From: Agrobacterium tumefaciens
GTDB lineage: Bacteria; Pseudomonadota; Alphaproteobacteria; Rhizobiales; Rhizobiaceae
Assembly: GCF_005221325.1 (NCBI RefSeq)
Contig: NZ_CP039888.1
Span: forward strand, 744,001 to 808,000
Direction of reading: 5' to 3'
Length of the DNA: 64,000 nt
The notes under the pieces were generated by a model. It searched no databases. It worked only from the letters and a program-made list of their open reading frames with translations, and was not told the DNA's origin. The number at the start of each line of letters is the position of its first letter. The first letter of the stretch is position 1. Shown here one piece after another: positions 18,387 through 27,172 of the stretch. The position numbers and the translations under genes were made by a program.

Positions 18387-18432
18387 GAGCATTTCCAGGA
18401 AAAGTGGACCCCGGTTTTCCGTCCGGAAATGC
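18387..18432. repeat. RIME-like dispersed palindromic repeat, copy 1
   Basis: Arms GCATTTCC (18389-18396) and GGAAATGC (18425-18432) enclose a second pair GGAAAA/TTTTCC. A related copy lies at 32731-32776. It resembles the rhizobial intergenic mosaic elements, judged from memory. It sits between the divergent SDR and cation efflux genes. Confidence 0.7.
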
Positions 18433-18525
18433 GACAAAACAAAGAGTTAGAGATTTTTCGCGATTCGCGGAAAAGCGAAAGACCTCTATAAGGTGGCGTC
18501 CGCTTCTGAAGGTCAAAGACACGTC

Positions 18526-19446
18526 ATGACAGAACAATCCCTGCTGAAATTCTCCATTGCCGTCACGGTTGTCCTGGCGCTGTTCGGCATTGGCGCGGGC
18601 CTGTTCTCCGGTTCCTTCGCGGTGGTTTTCGACGGCGTTTATGCGCTCACCGATGCTTTCATGACGGTGCTGGCGCTGCTTGTCGCACGGCTGATCGCCG
18701 CTTCCGCAGCACCTAGGCCCGGCGGCCGGCTGGCTGAACGATTCACCATGGGTTTCTGGCATCTGGAGCCGATGGTGCTTGGCCTCAACGGCACGCTGTT
18801 GATGGGTGCGGCGATCTATGCGCTCATCAATGCCATCGACAGCCTGCTGGATGGCGGCCGCTCGATCGAGTTCGATTACGCCATCATCGTCACCTTCGTC
18901 AGCTTCGCCGTCTCGCTCGCCATGGCATGGTTCGTCAGAGGGCAGAACCGCAGGCTGAAATCCGCCTTTGTGGCGCTGGACGCCAAGAGCTGGCTGATGA
19001 GTGCGCTTCTGAGCATGGCGCTGTTCGTCGCCTTCGCCGTCGGTTACGGCCTCACGGGCACGGCGCAGGCCTGGCTCGCGCCCTATATCGACCCGGCCGT
19101 GCTGGCGCTGGTCTGCCTCGTCATCATCCCCATGCCGCTCGGCAATGTGAAACAGGCGCTTGCCGACATTCTTCTGGTGACGCCGCTGGAGTTCAAGCAT
19201 CATGTGGACGGGGTGGCCGGGGAGGTCGTGACGAAGTTCGGCTTTACCTCACATTATTCCTACGTCGCCCGCGTCGGCCGTGGCCGGCAGATCGAACTCT
19301 TCTTCATCGTCCCCAGGAACTGGCCGCCCCGGCGTCTGGAGGAATGGGACGCGATCCGCGACGAGATCGGCAATGCGCTGGGTGGCGAGGGGAGTGACCG
19401 CTGGCTGACGATCGTGTTCACGACGGATGAGGAATGGGCGGTTTGA
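18526..19446 (+). CDS. Cation diffusion facilitator family transporter
   Basis: An inner-membrane metal/proton antiporter-type protein of 306 residues with about six hydrophobic helices (first ALFGIGAGLFSGSFAVVFDG) and a cytosolic C-terminal domain (around HVDGVAGEVVTKFGF). The region after helix 1 carries DGVYALTDAFMTV, corresponding to the metal-site helix that usually reads SxxxxxDS. Substrate could be Zn, Co, Mn or Fe and is not readable. Start chosen at ATG 18526 (MTEQSLLKF) instead of a GTG at 18493. Confidence 0.8.
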   Translation: MTEQSLLKFSIAVTVVLALFGIGAGLFSGSFAVVFDGVYALTDAFMTVLALLVARLIAASAAPRPGGRLAERFTMGFWHLEPMVLGLNGTLLMGAAIYALINAIDSLLDGGRSIEFDYAIIVTFVSFAVSLAMAWFVRGQNRRLKSAFVALDAKSWLMSALLSMALFVAFAVGYGLTGTAQAWLAPYIDPAVLALVCLVIIPMPLGNVKQALADILLVTPLEFKHHVDGVAGEVVTKFGFTSHYSYVARVGRGRQIELFFIVPRNWPPRRLEEWDAIRDEIGNALGGEGSDRWLTIVFTTDEEWAV

Positions 19447-19490
19447 TCTCATCTGAGACATTGTTGCCATAAATCGCCTAAGGCTCGGAA

Positions 19491-19512
19491 GTCTGCGAAG
19501 AAATTCGCAGAC
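19491..19512. terminator. Hairpin between convergent genes
   Basis: GTCTGCGAA and TTCGCAGAC form a perfect 9-bp stem with a GAAA tetraloop between the convergent cation efflux and SDR genes. No U-tract; likely a bidirectional end-of-transcript structure. Confidence 0.5.
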
Positions 19513-19558
19513 TTCGCGGAGGAGCCGCTTTCAGGCAAGCAACGCGCTCACAGCTTTT

Positions 19559-20305
19559 TCAACGCGCGGCATCAATAATCATGCCACCATCGGGCGTCAG
19601 GCTATACCCTGTGATGAATTGCGCATCTTTGCTGGCAAGGAACAGCACCACGGGAGCGATATCGTCTTCGGGGGAGCCATGCCGGGAAAGGGCGTTGGCC
19701 GGGGCGGGAATATTCGCTGCCGCCGCCCCCCAGGTATCGGCAACGGGCAGGATGTTGTTGACGGTAATCTTGTCGGCACCCCATTCCCGTGCCGCAACCC
19801 GTGTCAGGGCACGTATGGCTTCCTTCGCCATGTTGTACGGCGCATATGGTACCAAACCCGTGACGCCGGCCATCGAACCGAAATTGATGACACGTCCTTC
19901 GCCGCTGGCTTTCAGATGGGGGTAGGCGGCCTGCATCATCCGCAAAAAGGCGATCGGCCCCGTATCGAAGTTGCGCTGCAGTTGCTCCACCGACAAATCG
20001 AGAACCGAGGACTGTACCACTGACGGGTCGAATGCGTTGTTCACAAGGATATCGATGCGGCCCCAGGTCGCGACAACCGTGTCGATCGCTGGCTTGATCG
20101 CGTCGGCATCGCTGACATCGAGCGCAATGCCCAAAGCGGTCCCGCCCGCAGCTTCTATGTCGGCCACGACAGCATCGACATTCGCGGGCGTGAGCGAGAG
20201 CACCGCAACTTTAGCGCCCTGGGCGGCGAGGAGTTTGGCGGTGGCGCGGCCGATTCCACGGCCAGCCCCGGTGACGATCGCAACCTTGCCTTCTAATCTT
20301 TTCAT
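19559..20305 (-). CDS. SDR family NAD(P)-dependent oxidoreductase
   Basis: A classical short-chain dehydrogenase of 248 residues: GAGRGIGRATAKLLA cofactor loop (about 13-27), NNAFD in the position of NNAG, and an intact active site with Ser in GSMAGVT followed by YNMAK. It is followed upstream in the same direction by a DoxX-like protein 20 bases away, and both are divergent from an HxlR-type regulator at 20890, the usual layout of a small regulator-controlled redox unit. The substrate is unknown. Confidence 0.9.
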   Translation of the reverse strand: MKRLEGKVAIVTGAGRGIGRATAKLLAAQGAKVAVLSLTPANVDAVVADIEAAGGTALGIALDVSDADAIKPAIDTVVATWGRIDILVNNAFDPSVVQSSVLDLSVEQLQRNFDTGPIAFLRMMQAAYPHLKASGEGRVINFGSMAGVTGLVPYAPYNMAKEAIRALTRVAAREWGADKITVNNILPVADTWGAAAANIPAPANALSRHGSPEDDIAPVVLFLASKDAQFITGYSLTPDGGMIIDAAR

Positions 20306-20325
20306 GGGGGTTTCCTTTTTAAGGT

Positions 20326-20724
20326 TTACTGGTGGACCGCTGCTTCAGGAGCATACGGTGAGGGAACATCGCGAGCGTGGTTCTGTGTCGCGAAGGATGT
20401 GGCCAGCAGGATGAGGCCAATAGCGGCGGGCATCGCACCCTTGATGCTGCGGACGCCGAGATGCGCCATTCCGGACAGGATCAAATGGTAGAAAATACCC
20501 GCATAGGCGAGATCGCTGAGTGGCAGGGAGAAGCGGGTCAGGATTGCAAGTGGCCCAAGTATCTTCACGACGATCATGAACGGCGCCAGATGGGCTGCAT
20601 GATAGCCGAGGTCGGCCTGGGCCTTTTCGACGAAGCCCCTCCTGGCCAGGTACAGGGCCGCCGAAGACAGATATAGCGCCGACAGGAGGCCCGTGCTGAT
20701 CCAGTAGGTGTAGGTCATAGTCAT
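20326..20724 (-). CDS. DoxX-like membrane protein
   Basis: A 132-residue inner-membrane protein with four predicted helices (YWISTGLLSALYLSSAALYL, FMIVVKILGPLAILT, LAYAGIFYHLILSGMAHLGV, AAIGLILLATSFA), matching the DoxX-like family. The start at 20724 follows GAGAGGGATATTCC. First gene of a leftward unit with the SDR gene and divergent from the HxlR regulator, which probably controls it. Family members are linked to redox stress; the exact role is unknown. Confidence 0.8.
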   Translation of the reverse strand: MTMTYTYWISTGLLSALYLSSAALYLARRGFVEKAQADLGYHAAHLAPFMIVVKILGPLAILTRFSLPLSDLAYAGIFYHLILSGMAHLGVRSIKGAMPAAIGLILLATSFATQNHARDVPSPYAPEAAVHQ

Positions 20725-20889
20725 GGAATATCCCTCTCGCCGGGCGTCCCGGCGAAATTGAGCATTGATCTTGCGCTTTTCGGATGACGCGTTGCATCGG
20801 CTACGAAGAGCTTGTAGAGAATTTGTAGGCTATGATGAATTTTCGCAAGTAGGATGAATTTCTGACACTAGGTATGGAAAACAAGACTA

Positions 20890-21285
20890 ATGGATGAATC
20901 CGACTTCACGATGCAGGACGAGATGCGTCGCGCCTTCGCTATGCTTTCGGGAAAATGGAAGCTGGAAATCATGTGGCTGCTTCATCAGCGTGTCCACCGT
21001 TTCGGAGAGCTGCGAAAGGCGATCCCCGGAATTACCCAGCACATGTTGTCGGCGCAGCTTCGCGAGTTGGAGGCGGACGGTCTCGTTTCACGAACCGTTT
21101 TTGCGGAGGTGCCACCTCGCGTCGAGTATGAGATGACGGAAAAGGCGCGAGGCCTTGGTCCGACGATGCAGGCATTGGCGGCCTGGTGGGAAGAGTATGG
21201 CAAGACCGTTCCATTAAAGCCGAATCCGCGCGGCCGGAAACCGAACAACAGGACTGCGGCGAGTCAATCGAAGCCGAAAACGTAG
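20890..21285 (+). CDS. HxlR-type transcriptional regulator
   Basis: A winged-helix DNA-binding protein of 131 residues with the HxlR signature (MLSGKWKLEIMWLL, RFGELRKAIPGITQHMLSAQ, LRELEADGLVSRTVF, PPRVEYEMTEKARGL). Such dimeric regulators respond to electrophiles or redox signals. It is divergent from the DoxX/SDR unit and the shared 165-base gap is its probable operator region. The C-terminal 25 residues are basic and low complexity. Confidence 0.9.
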   Translation: MDESDFTMQDEMRRAFAMLSGKWKLEIMWLLHQRVHRFGELRKAIPGITQHMLSAQLRELEADGLVSRTVFAEVPPRVEYEMTEKARGLGPTMQALAAWWEEYGKTVPLKPNPRGRKPNNRTAASQSKPKT

Positions 21286-21634
21286 GACTTTGCTTTTTTC
21301 GCTGAGGAGTCCTTACTCCCGCTGCCCGCGTGTTGCCGAATAACAGTCGCTACTGAACAGGCGTGGCCCTTGACGGCCAAACATGGCGCTTCTATTCTGT
21401 TTTACGTGAACGTAAAAGTAATACACCAATCATCAGGTTGTCTGACAATAGGCTGGCGTGCGACATGTTTTGCCGCTATAGAAGCTCGACAAAGGCGTCC
21501 TGCTTTGCGATGACAGGCACTGGTGAATGCGGTGTCGCGGATGGCTTTTTGTCCGGCGCAGGCGATGCGCCGGGAATGCCGGAAAGCGGATATATAACAA
21601 CAGCCGGATGGGACCGGCGATCTGAGAGGACAAG
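21286..21634. other. Intergenic region upstream of ETF-QO
   Basis: A 349-base leader/promoter region with a clean palindrome at 21400-21417. No supported gene: the short frames here lack ribosome sites. Confidence 0.5.
21400..21417. promoter_or_regulatory. Palindromic operator candidate TTTTACGT-GA-ACGTAAAA
   Basis: A perfect inverted repeat of two 8-base arms around GA, 218 bases upstream of the ETF-QO start. A nearly identical palindrome occurs at 37382-37399. The form resembles MerR-family operators; the LiuR regulator, which controls acyl-CoA catabolism including electron-transfer flavoprotein genes, is a possibility from general knowledge only. Confidence 0.55.
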
Positions 21635-23299
21635 ATGACGGAAGCGATGGAACTGCCCGAACGCGAAGCGATGGAATTCGACGTTGTGATCGTTGGCGCG
21701 GGTCCTGCGGGTCTCAGCGCGGCCATCCGGCTGAAGCAGGTGGAGCCCGAGCTTTCGGTCGTCGTTCTGGAAAAGGGCGCGGAAGTTGGCGCGCATATTC
21801 TTTCGGGCGCGGTGGTCGATCCCATCGGCATCGACCGGCTGCTGCCGGGCTGGCGCGAAGAGGAGGGGCATCCCTTCAAGACCGAGGTCAAGGACGACCA
21901 GTTCATGTTCCTAGGCCCGGCCGGCTCCATCCGCCTGCCGAATTTCATGATGCCGCCTTTGATGAACAATCACGGCAATTACATCGTCTCACTCGGCCTC
22001 GTCTGTCGCTGGCTGGCGGAAAAGGCGGAAGCGCTCGGCGTCGAGATCTATCCGGGCTTTGCCGCCACCGAAGTGCTTTATAATGACGAAGGCGCGGTCA
22101 TCGGCGTCGCCACCGGTGATATGGGCATCGAGAAAAACGGCGAGCCCGGCCCGAACTTCACCCGCGGCATGGAGCTGCACGGCAAATATGTGCTTGTTGG
22201 AGAAGGCGTGCGTGGATCGCTTGCCAAGCAGCTGATCGCCAAATTCGACCTGTCTAGGGATCGCGAGCCCCAAAAGTTCGGCATCGGCATCAAGGAGCTG
22301 TGGCAGGTCAAGCCGGAGAAGCACAAGCAGGGCCTCGTGCAGCACTCCTTCGGCTGGCCGCTCGGTTTCAAGACCGGCGGCGGCTCGTTCCTGTATCATC
22401 TGGAGGATAACCTCGTCGCCGTCGGCTTCGTCGTTCACCTCAACTATAAGAATCCCTATCTTTATCCCTTCGAGGAATTCCAGCGCTTCAAGACGCATCC
22501 CTCGATCCGCGACACCTTCGAGGGCGGCAAGCGCATTTCCTATGGCGCGCGCGCCATCACTGAAGGCGGTTACCAGTCGGTGCCGAAGCTCACCTTCCCC
22601 GGCGGCGCGCTGATCGGCTGTTCCGCCGGTCTCGTCAACGTGCCGCGCATCAAGGGCAGCCATAATGCGGTGCTTTCGGGCATGCTGGCGGCGGAAAAGA
22701 TCGCCGCAGCCCTCTCAGCCGGCCGCGCTCATGACGAGGTGGTCGAGATCGAGGCCGAATGGCGCGAAGGCGATATCGGCAAGGATCTGAAGCGGGTGCG
22801 CAACGTCAAGCCTCTCTGGTCGAAATTCGGCACGCTGGTCGGTGTCGGCCTCGGCGGTCTCGACATGTGGACCAACCAGCTGTTCGGTTTCTCCTTCTTC
22901 GGCACGCTGAAGCATGGCAAGACGGATGCGCAGAGCCTGGAGCCGGCCTCCAAGCACAAGCCGATCGCCTATCCGAAACCGGATGGCGTTCTGACCTTCG
23001 ACCGCCTGTCTTCGGTGTTCCTCTCCTCCACCAATCATGAGGAGGACCAGCCGGTCCATCTCCAGGTGAAGGACATGGAGCTGCAGAAGCGCTCCGAACA
23101 CGACGTTTATGCCGGTCCCTCGGCCCGTTATTGTCCGGCCGGCGTTTATGAATGGGTGGAGAAGGATGGCGAGGAAGTTTACGTCATCAACGCCCAGAAC
23201 TGCGTGCACTGTAAGACCTGCGACATCAAGGACCCCAACCAGAACATCAACTGGGTGCCGCCGCAGGGCGGCGAGGGGCCGGTTTACGCCAATATGTGA
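21635..23299 (+). CDS. Electron transfer flavoprotein-ubiquinone oxidoreductase
   Basis: A membrane-associated flavo-iron-sulfur enzyme that passes electrons from ETF (fatty acid, amino acid and dimethylglycine dehydrogenases) to ubiquinone. The 554 residues start with an FAD-binding motif (VVIVGAGPAGLSAAIRL near 19-35) and end with the 4Fe-4S domain: CPAGVYEW followed by NCVHCKTCDIKDPNQNI, giving the four cluster cysteines. The sequence is strongly typical of the family. It stands alone with a 349-base upstream region holding a palindromic operator candidate. Confidence 0.96.
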   Translation: MTEAMELPEREAMEFDVVIVGAGPAGLSAAIRLKQVEPELSVVVLEKGAEVGAHILSGAVVDPIGIDRLLPGWREEEGHPFKTEVKDDQFMFLGPAGSIRLPNFMMPPLMNNHGNYIVSLGLVCRWLAEKAEALGVEIYPGFAATEVLYNDEGAVIGVATGDMGIEKNGEPGPNFTRGMELHGKYVLVGEGVRGSLAKQLIAKFDLSRDREPQKFGIGIKELWQVKPEKHKQGLVQHSFGWPLGFKTGGGSFLYHLEDNLVAVGFVVHLNYKNPYLYPFEEFQRFKTHPSIRDTFEGGKRISYGARAITEGGYQSVPKLTFPGGALIGCSAGLVNVPRIKGSHNAVLSGMLAAEKIAAALSAGRAHDEVVEIEAEWREGDIGKDLKRVRNVKPLWSKFGTLVGVGLGGLDMWTNQLFGFSFFGTLKHGKTDAQSLEPASKHKPIAYPKPDGVLTFDRLSSVFLSSTNHEEDQPVHLQVKDMELQKRSEHDVYAGPSARYCPAGVYEWVEKDGEEVYVINAQNCVHCKTCDIKDPNQNINWVPPQGGEGPVYANM

Positions 23300-23742
23300 T
23301 GGGGTGAGGGTATCCCTCTTCGTCATGCTCGGGCTTGTCCCTGTTGTCTGCAACGGATGATTTTACGATACTTGGACGAATCCTCGGGACAGGCCCGAGG
23401 ATGTCGAGTTTGTTCGGACCGCGCGCGTGACCGAATGGACGGCCTCTGCGGAGCGTGCCGTTTCCGCCTGCAAAAACTCATTCCAACAACACAGACGCAA
23501 TAAGCCCTCGCCGCCGCATCGCGTTCGCCATGGCGCAAGCGCAGCGCCCATTGCCTCTTTTCCCTCAGTATTTGTGGATTGCTCTTCGATTTCTTACATA
23601 TAGGATGTTGGGGTGTTGTAACGTCATCCGGCCCGTGGATCGCGGGGCGGTAATGCGGTAACGCCTTGAATGTGCATATGGTCCCGGTTCGGCTCAAGAG
23701 CTGTTGCGTTTGCGCCGTCGCCCGGCGACAGGGAGTGAAAGA
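23300..23742. other. Intergenic region with inverted repeat
   Basis: Holds the inverted repeat at 23324-23403 and an apparent promoter region for the pentapeptide gene. No supported gene; the leftward frame at 23323-23757 has no ribosome site or recognisable product. Confidence 0.5.
23324..23403. repeat. Inverted repeat after ETF-QO
   Basis: CATGCTCGGGCTTGTCCC at 23324-23341 pairs with 23386-23403 at 16 of 18 positions. It lies 24 bases past the ETF-QO stop and probably belongs to a dispersed palindrome family; it could also end the ETF-QO transcript. Confidence 0.6.
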
Positions 23743-24486
23743 ATGTCCGGCTTTCAAAGGCTGAATATCGTAGGAAAGACGCGGTTTGGCGCTGCTGTGG
23801 CGGCAGGGATGATGGTTGCGGTCGTTTCGCTGAGCGGCGGCCCGCTGGCGGCTGCCAGCTGCCGCACCGATGCCATGGCCGGCATCGACTGGCGCGAATG
23901 CAACAAGCGCATGTTGATGCTCGGCAGCAGCAATCTCGATTCGGCGATGCTTTACGGCACGGATTTCACCTATACCGACCTGCGCGGCTCTTCGCTGAAG
24001 GGGGCCAATCTTGAGAAGGCCAAGCTCATCCGCACGGCGCTAGGCGAGGCGAACCTGCAGGGCGCCAATCTGACAAAGGTGGAAGCCTACCGCAGCGATT
24101 TTTCCGCTGCCGACGCCACCAATGCCAAATTCATCAATGCCGAAATGCAGCGAACCAAATTCGAGAAGACCAAGCTCGATGGCACGGATTTCACCAAGGC
24201 TGAACTCGGGCGTGCCGATTTCGAGGGCGCATCGCTGAACGGCTCGAAATTTTCGCTGACCAACCTGTCGCGCGCCCGCTTCGGCGGCGCCACGCTTGGC
24301 GGTCCGGTGGATTTCACCAGCGCCTTCCTGCTGCTGACCCGCATCGAGGGGGTCGATCTCTCCACGGCCACCGGCCTCGACCAGAAACAGATCGACATTG
24401 CCTGCGGTGACGCCAAGACCAAATTGCCGAATGGCCTCACCGCGCCGGCTTCCTGGCCGTGCCCGGAAGATCCGGATGATGATTGA
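23743..24486 (+). CDS. Exported pentapeptide-repeat protein
   Basis: A 247-residue protein with a signal-like N-terminus (basic start, then AAVAAGMMVAVVSLSGGPLAAA) followed by tandem A(D/N)LxX pentapeptides, for example GANLEKAKLIRTALGEANLQ, GTDFTKAELGRADFEGASLN. Such repeats fold as a right-handed quadrilateral beta-helix; no enzymatic function follows. Two cysteines (in SCRTDAM and EWCNKR-like context, and near the C-terminus IACGD) may form disulfides. The ATG at 23743 has GGGAG nine bases upstream; the open frame begins earlier at a TTG. Confidence 0.82.
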   Translation: MSGFQRLNIVGKTRFGAAVAAGMMVAVVSLSGGPLAAASCRTDAMAGIDWRECNKRMLMLGSSNLDSAMLYGTDFTYTDLRGSSLKGANLEKAKLIRTALGEANLQGANLTKVEAYRSDFSAADATNAKFINAEMQRTKFEKTKLDGTDFTKAELGRADFEGASLNGSKFSLTNLSRARFGGATLGGPVDFTSAFLLLTRIEGVDLSTATGLDQKQIDIACGDAKTKLPNGLTAPASWPCPEDPDDD

Positions 24487-24493
24487 TTGAATG

Positions 24494-24518
24494 GCCGCGC
24501 GGTTTTTGCCCGCGCGGC
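24494..24518. terminator. Hairpin between convergent genes
   Basis: GCCGCGCGG and CCGCGCGGC form a perfect 9-bp stem around TTTTTGC between the pentapeptide gene and the convergent alcohol dehydrogenase gene. Confidence 0.6.
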
Positions 24519-24572
24519 ACGGATATCTCCATAAGAGCAGAGGCGTCCGCGATGCGGATGCCTCGTCGTCGA

Positions 24573-25589
24573 TCAGAAGCCCGAAAGCACGATCTTGCCC
24601 TTGGCCGTGTTGCTCTCGATCAGGGCATGCGCCTTGATGAGGTTTGCGGCATTGATGGTGCCGAAAACCTCGGTCAACGTCGTCCTGATCTTGCCGGCAT
24701 CCACCAGCTCGGCCACATGGTTCAGCAGCCTGTGCTGTTCGATCATGTCAGGCGTCTCGAAAACCGCGCGGGCGAACATCATTTCCCAGTGGATCGATAC
24801 GCATTTGCGCTTGAAGGCCATGACGTCGAAGCCGCCGACCGGATCGTCGATCAGCGCAAAACGGCCCTGCGGCGCAATGGCCGCCACGCTGTCGGCGGCG
24901 TGAATATCGCTATGGGTGGTCGAAAACACGAAGCCCGGCGCACCGATGCCAAGCGCTTCCACCTGCGGCGCGATCGGCTTGCCGTGATCGATGACGTGAT
25001 GCGCACCGAGTTCCTTCACCCACTCCATGGTTTCCGGCCGCGACGCCGTCGCGATGACGGTGAGATCCGTCAGCGCTCTCAGAAGCTGGATGGCAATCGA
25101 ACCGACGCCGCCGGCACCGCCGATGACAAGAACGGCATTGGCTGCGCCCGGAACCGGCTCCTTCACCCGCAGCCGGTCGAACAGCGTCTCGTAAGCGGTG
25201 ATCGCGGTGAGCGGCAGGGCGGCGGCCTCTTCGAAATTCAGCGATTTCGGCTTTGCGCCAACGATGCGCTCATCGACCAGGTGGAATTCGCTGTTGGAGC
25301 CCGGGCGGTTGATGACACCGGCATAAAATACCTCGTCGCCGGGCTTGAACAGCGAGACCCTGTCGCCGACGGCCTTCACCACACCCGAAGCGTCGAAACC
25401 CAGCACGCGGGTGGCGCCATTTTCCGGCGACTGGTTGCGGCGCACCTTGGTGTCCACAGGGTTCACCGAAACCGCCTTCACCTCTACCAGAATGTCGTGT
25501 CCCTTCGCCTCCGGCTGGGGCAGATCGATATCGATGAGGGCGTCCGTGGCGGTGATGGGCTGGCTGGTCTTGTAACCGATGGCGCGCAT
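24573..25589 (-). CDS. Zinc-type alcohol dehydrogenase / quinone oxidoreductase family protein
   Basis: A medium-chain dehydrogenase/reductase of 338 residues: N-terminal GroES-like domain (VEVKAVSVNPVDTKVRR), then a Rossmann domain with VLVIGGAGGVGSIAIQLL. The zinc ligands of true alcohol dehydrogenases are not evident, so an NADPH:quinone reductase-type activity is more likely, in line with the zinc-binding alcohol dehydrogenase annotation common for these proteins. Start at 25589 after AAAGGAG; the upstream open frame is spurious. Divergent from an HxlR regulator at 25694, which likely controls it. Confidence 0.85.
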   Translation of the reverse strand: MRAIGYKTSQPITATDALIDIDLPQPEAKGHDILVEVKAVSVNPVDTKVRRNQSPENGATRVLGFDASGVVKAVGDRVSLFKPGDEVFYAGVINRPGSNSEFHLVDERIVGAKPKSLNFEEAAALPLTAITAYETLFDRLRVKEPVPGAANAVLVIGGAGGVGSIAIQLLRALTDLTVIATASRPETMEWVKELGAHHVIDHGKPIAPQVEALGIGAPGFVFSTTHSDIHAADSVAAIAPQGRFALIDDPVGGFDVMAFKRKCVSIHWEMMFARAVFETPDMIEQHRLLNHVAELVDAGKIRTTLTEVFGTINAANLIKAHALIESNTAKGKIVLSGF

Positions 25590-25693
25590 GAACAGTCTCC
25601 TTTGCTTGTTTGCGTGCCTCTTACTTGATACATATGAACACCAATCGCAAGAATGCACATTTTTTGACGATACATACAAAAAGGATACTGTAG

Positions 25694-26083
25694 ATGTCGC
25701 GACCGCGCGCCAAGCTCACCGGCAACTTCCCCGGCTGTCCGGTGGAATCGGCCTTGAGTTTTCTCGATGGCAAATGGAAGGGCGTGATCCTTTATCACCT
25801 CATCAATGAGGGCACGCTGCGCTTCAACGAATTGCGCCGCCACATCCCAAGCGTCACCCAGCGCATGCTGACCAAGCAGCTGCGCGAGCTGGAAGAGGCC
25901 GGCCTTATTTCGCGCACCGTCTTCCCGGTGGTGCCGCCGCGGGTGGATTACGCGCTGACGCCGCTTGGCGAGACGATGCGGCCGGTGATTTCGGCGCTGA
26001 AAAGCTGGGGCGACGCCCATGTCGTGTGCAAAAACGGCGCGAAATATACCCAGCTTCCGGCAGCCCCGGAAAAGGCGGCCTGA
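25694..26083 (+). CDS. HxlR-type transcriptional regulator
   Basis: A 129-residue winged-helix regulator with the HxlR pattern (ALSFLDGKWKGVILYHL, RFNELRRHIPSVTQRMLTKQ, RELEEAGLISRTVF, PPRVDYALTPLGE) and a Cys near the N-terminus (GNFPGCPVESAL) at the position used for redox or electrophile sensing in this family. Preceded by AAGGA nine bases before the ATG. The 104-base divergent gap with the oxidoreductase gene is AT-rich and holds repeated ATACAT elements that could be the operator. Confidence 0.9.
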   Translation: MSRPRAKLTGNFPGCPVESALSFLDGKWKGVILYHLINEGTLRFNELRRHIPSVTQRMLTKQLRELEEAGLISRTVFPVVPPRVDYALTPLGETMRPVISALKSWGDAHVVCKNGAKYTQLPAAPEKAA

Positions 26084-26205
26084 GAGAAATCACGGGTAAA
26101 AGCAAGGTGCGGTGCGGGCCATTTTCATGGTGCGATGCAACACGGATTTGCCCCGATTGATGCATAATGCTGCAAACTCGATTCGCAGCAGGGACATCAA
26201 AGCAC

Positions 26206-27042
26206 ATGAGCATGGGTTGGATGGAGGCCGGATTTCTTGGCCTTTTGCAGGGACTTACGGAATTTCTTCCGGTTTCTTCAAGCGCGCATCTGAGGATCGC
26301 CGGGGAGTTCCTGCCGTCAGGCACTGATCCTGGGGCAGCCTTCACGGCAATTACCCAGATCGGCACGGAAATGGCGGTGCTGGTCTATTTCTGGTCCGAC
26401 ATCATGCGGATTGCGGCCGCCTGGCTCAGGCAGAACCTGCGGCTTGGCGAGTATAACAAGGCCGATGCGCGGCTCGGCTGGCTGATTATCGTCGGTTCGG
26501 TGCCGATCGTGTTTCTGGGGCTGTTCTTCAAGGATGCGATCGAACATTCGCTGCGCAACCTCTATATCACCGCCGTGATGCTGATCGTCTTCGGCATCGT
26601 TCTTGGCCTTGCCGACAGGATCGGGGAAAAGCGCTACAAGCTGAACCAGTTGATCTGGCGCGATGGCATCCTTTTCGGTTTCGCGCAGGCCATGGCGCTC
26701 ATTCCCGGCGTTTCGCGTTCGGGCGGCACCATCAGCGCTGGCCTGCTTCTGGGTTATACCCGCGAGGCGGCGGCCCGTTATTCCTTCCTGCTCGCCGTTC
26801 CCGCCGTCTTCGGCTCCGGCTTTTACCAGCTGTTCAAAAGTATCGGCGAGGACAATCCGGTCGGTTGGGGCCAGACCGGGCTTGCGACCCTCATCGCCTT
26901 CGTGGTCGGTTACGCCGTGATCGTCGTTTTCCTGAAGCTGGTCTCGACCAAGAGCTACATGCCCTTCGTCTGGTACCGCGTGGTCATCGGCTTCATCCTG
27001 CTCGCCCTGTTGGGGACGGGCGTCATCAGCGCCGGCGGCTGA
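26206..27042 (+). CDS. uppP: Undecaprenyl-diphosphatase
   Basis: An inner-membrane phosphatase (BacA/UppP type) that recycles undecaprenyl diphosphate for cell-wall synthesis and gives bacitracin tolerance. About 278 residues with multiple helices and both signatures: GLLQGLTEFLPVSSSAHL near the N-terminus and PGVSRSGGTISAGLLLGY in the middle, containing the catalytic Glu, Ser and Arg residues. I chose the ATG at 26206 (MSMGWMEAGF); an in-frame ATG at 26167 precedes it. The gene ends at a bidirectional terminator shared with mgtE. Confidence 0.95.
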   Translation: MSMGWMEAGFLGLLQGLTEFLPVSSSAHLRIAGEFLPSGTDPGAAFTAITQIGTEMAVLVYFWSDIMRIAAAWLRQNLRLGEYNKADARLGWLIIVGSVPIVFLGLFFKDAIEHSLRNLYITAVMLIVFGIVLGLADRIGEKRYKLNQLIWRDGILFGFAQAMALIPGVSRSGGTISAGLLLGYTREAAARYSFLLAVPAVFGSGFYQLFKSIGEDNPVGWGQTGLATLIAFVVGYAVIVVFLKLVSTKSYMPFVWYRVVIGFILLALLGTGVISAGG

Positions 27043-27140
27043 GGGGCGTTTTCCCAGAAACCATGCTTTTGGGAGAGTTGCATCATCCACACAAGTCCGG
27101 CATGACGGATGAGAGGTTGTTACGCGCCGTAAAAAAACTG

Positions 27141-27166
27141 AAGGCCCGCTCTTTCGAGCGGGCCTT
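27141..27166. terminator. Bidirectional intrinsic terminator of uppP and mgtE
   Basis: A perfect 11-bp stem AAGGCCCGCTC/GAGCGGGCCTT with a TTTC loop; T-rich DNA follows on the right and A-rich DNA (AAAAAAACTG) precedes on the left, so it can terminate both convergent transcripts. Confidence 0.9.
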
Positions 27167-27172
27167 TTGTCT

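Noticed and set aside
18345..18437. N-terminal extension of the SDR protein
   Set aside because: The extra residues are a translation of the dispersed palindromic repeat; the same peptide appears in another frame at the second copy.
23323..23757. Leftward frame of 144 residues after ETF-QO
   Set aside because: Spans an inverted repeat and a promoter region, without a ribosome site or a family.
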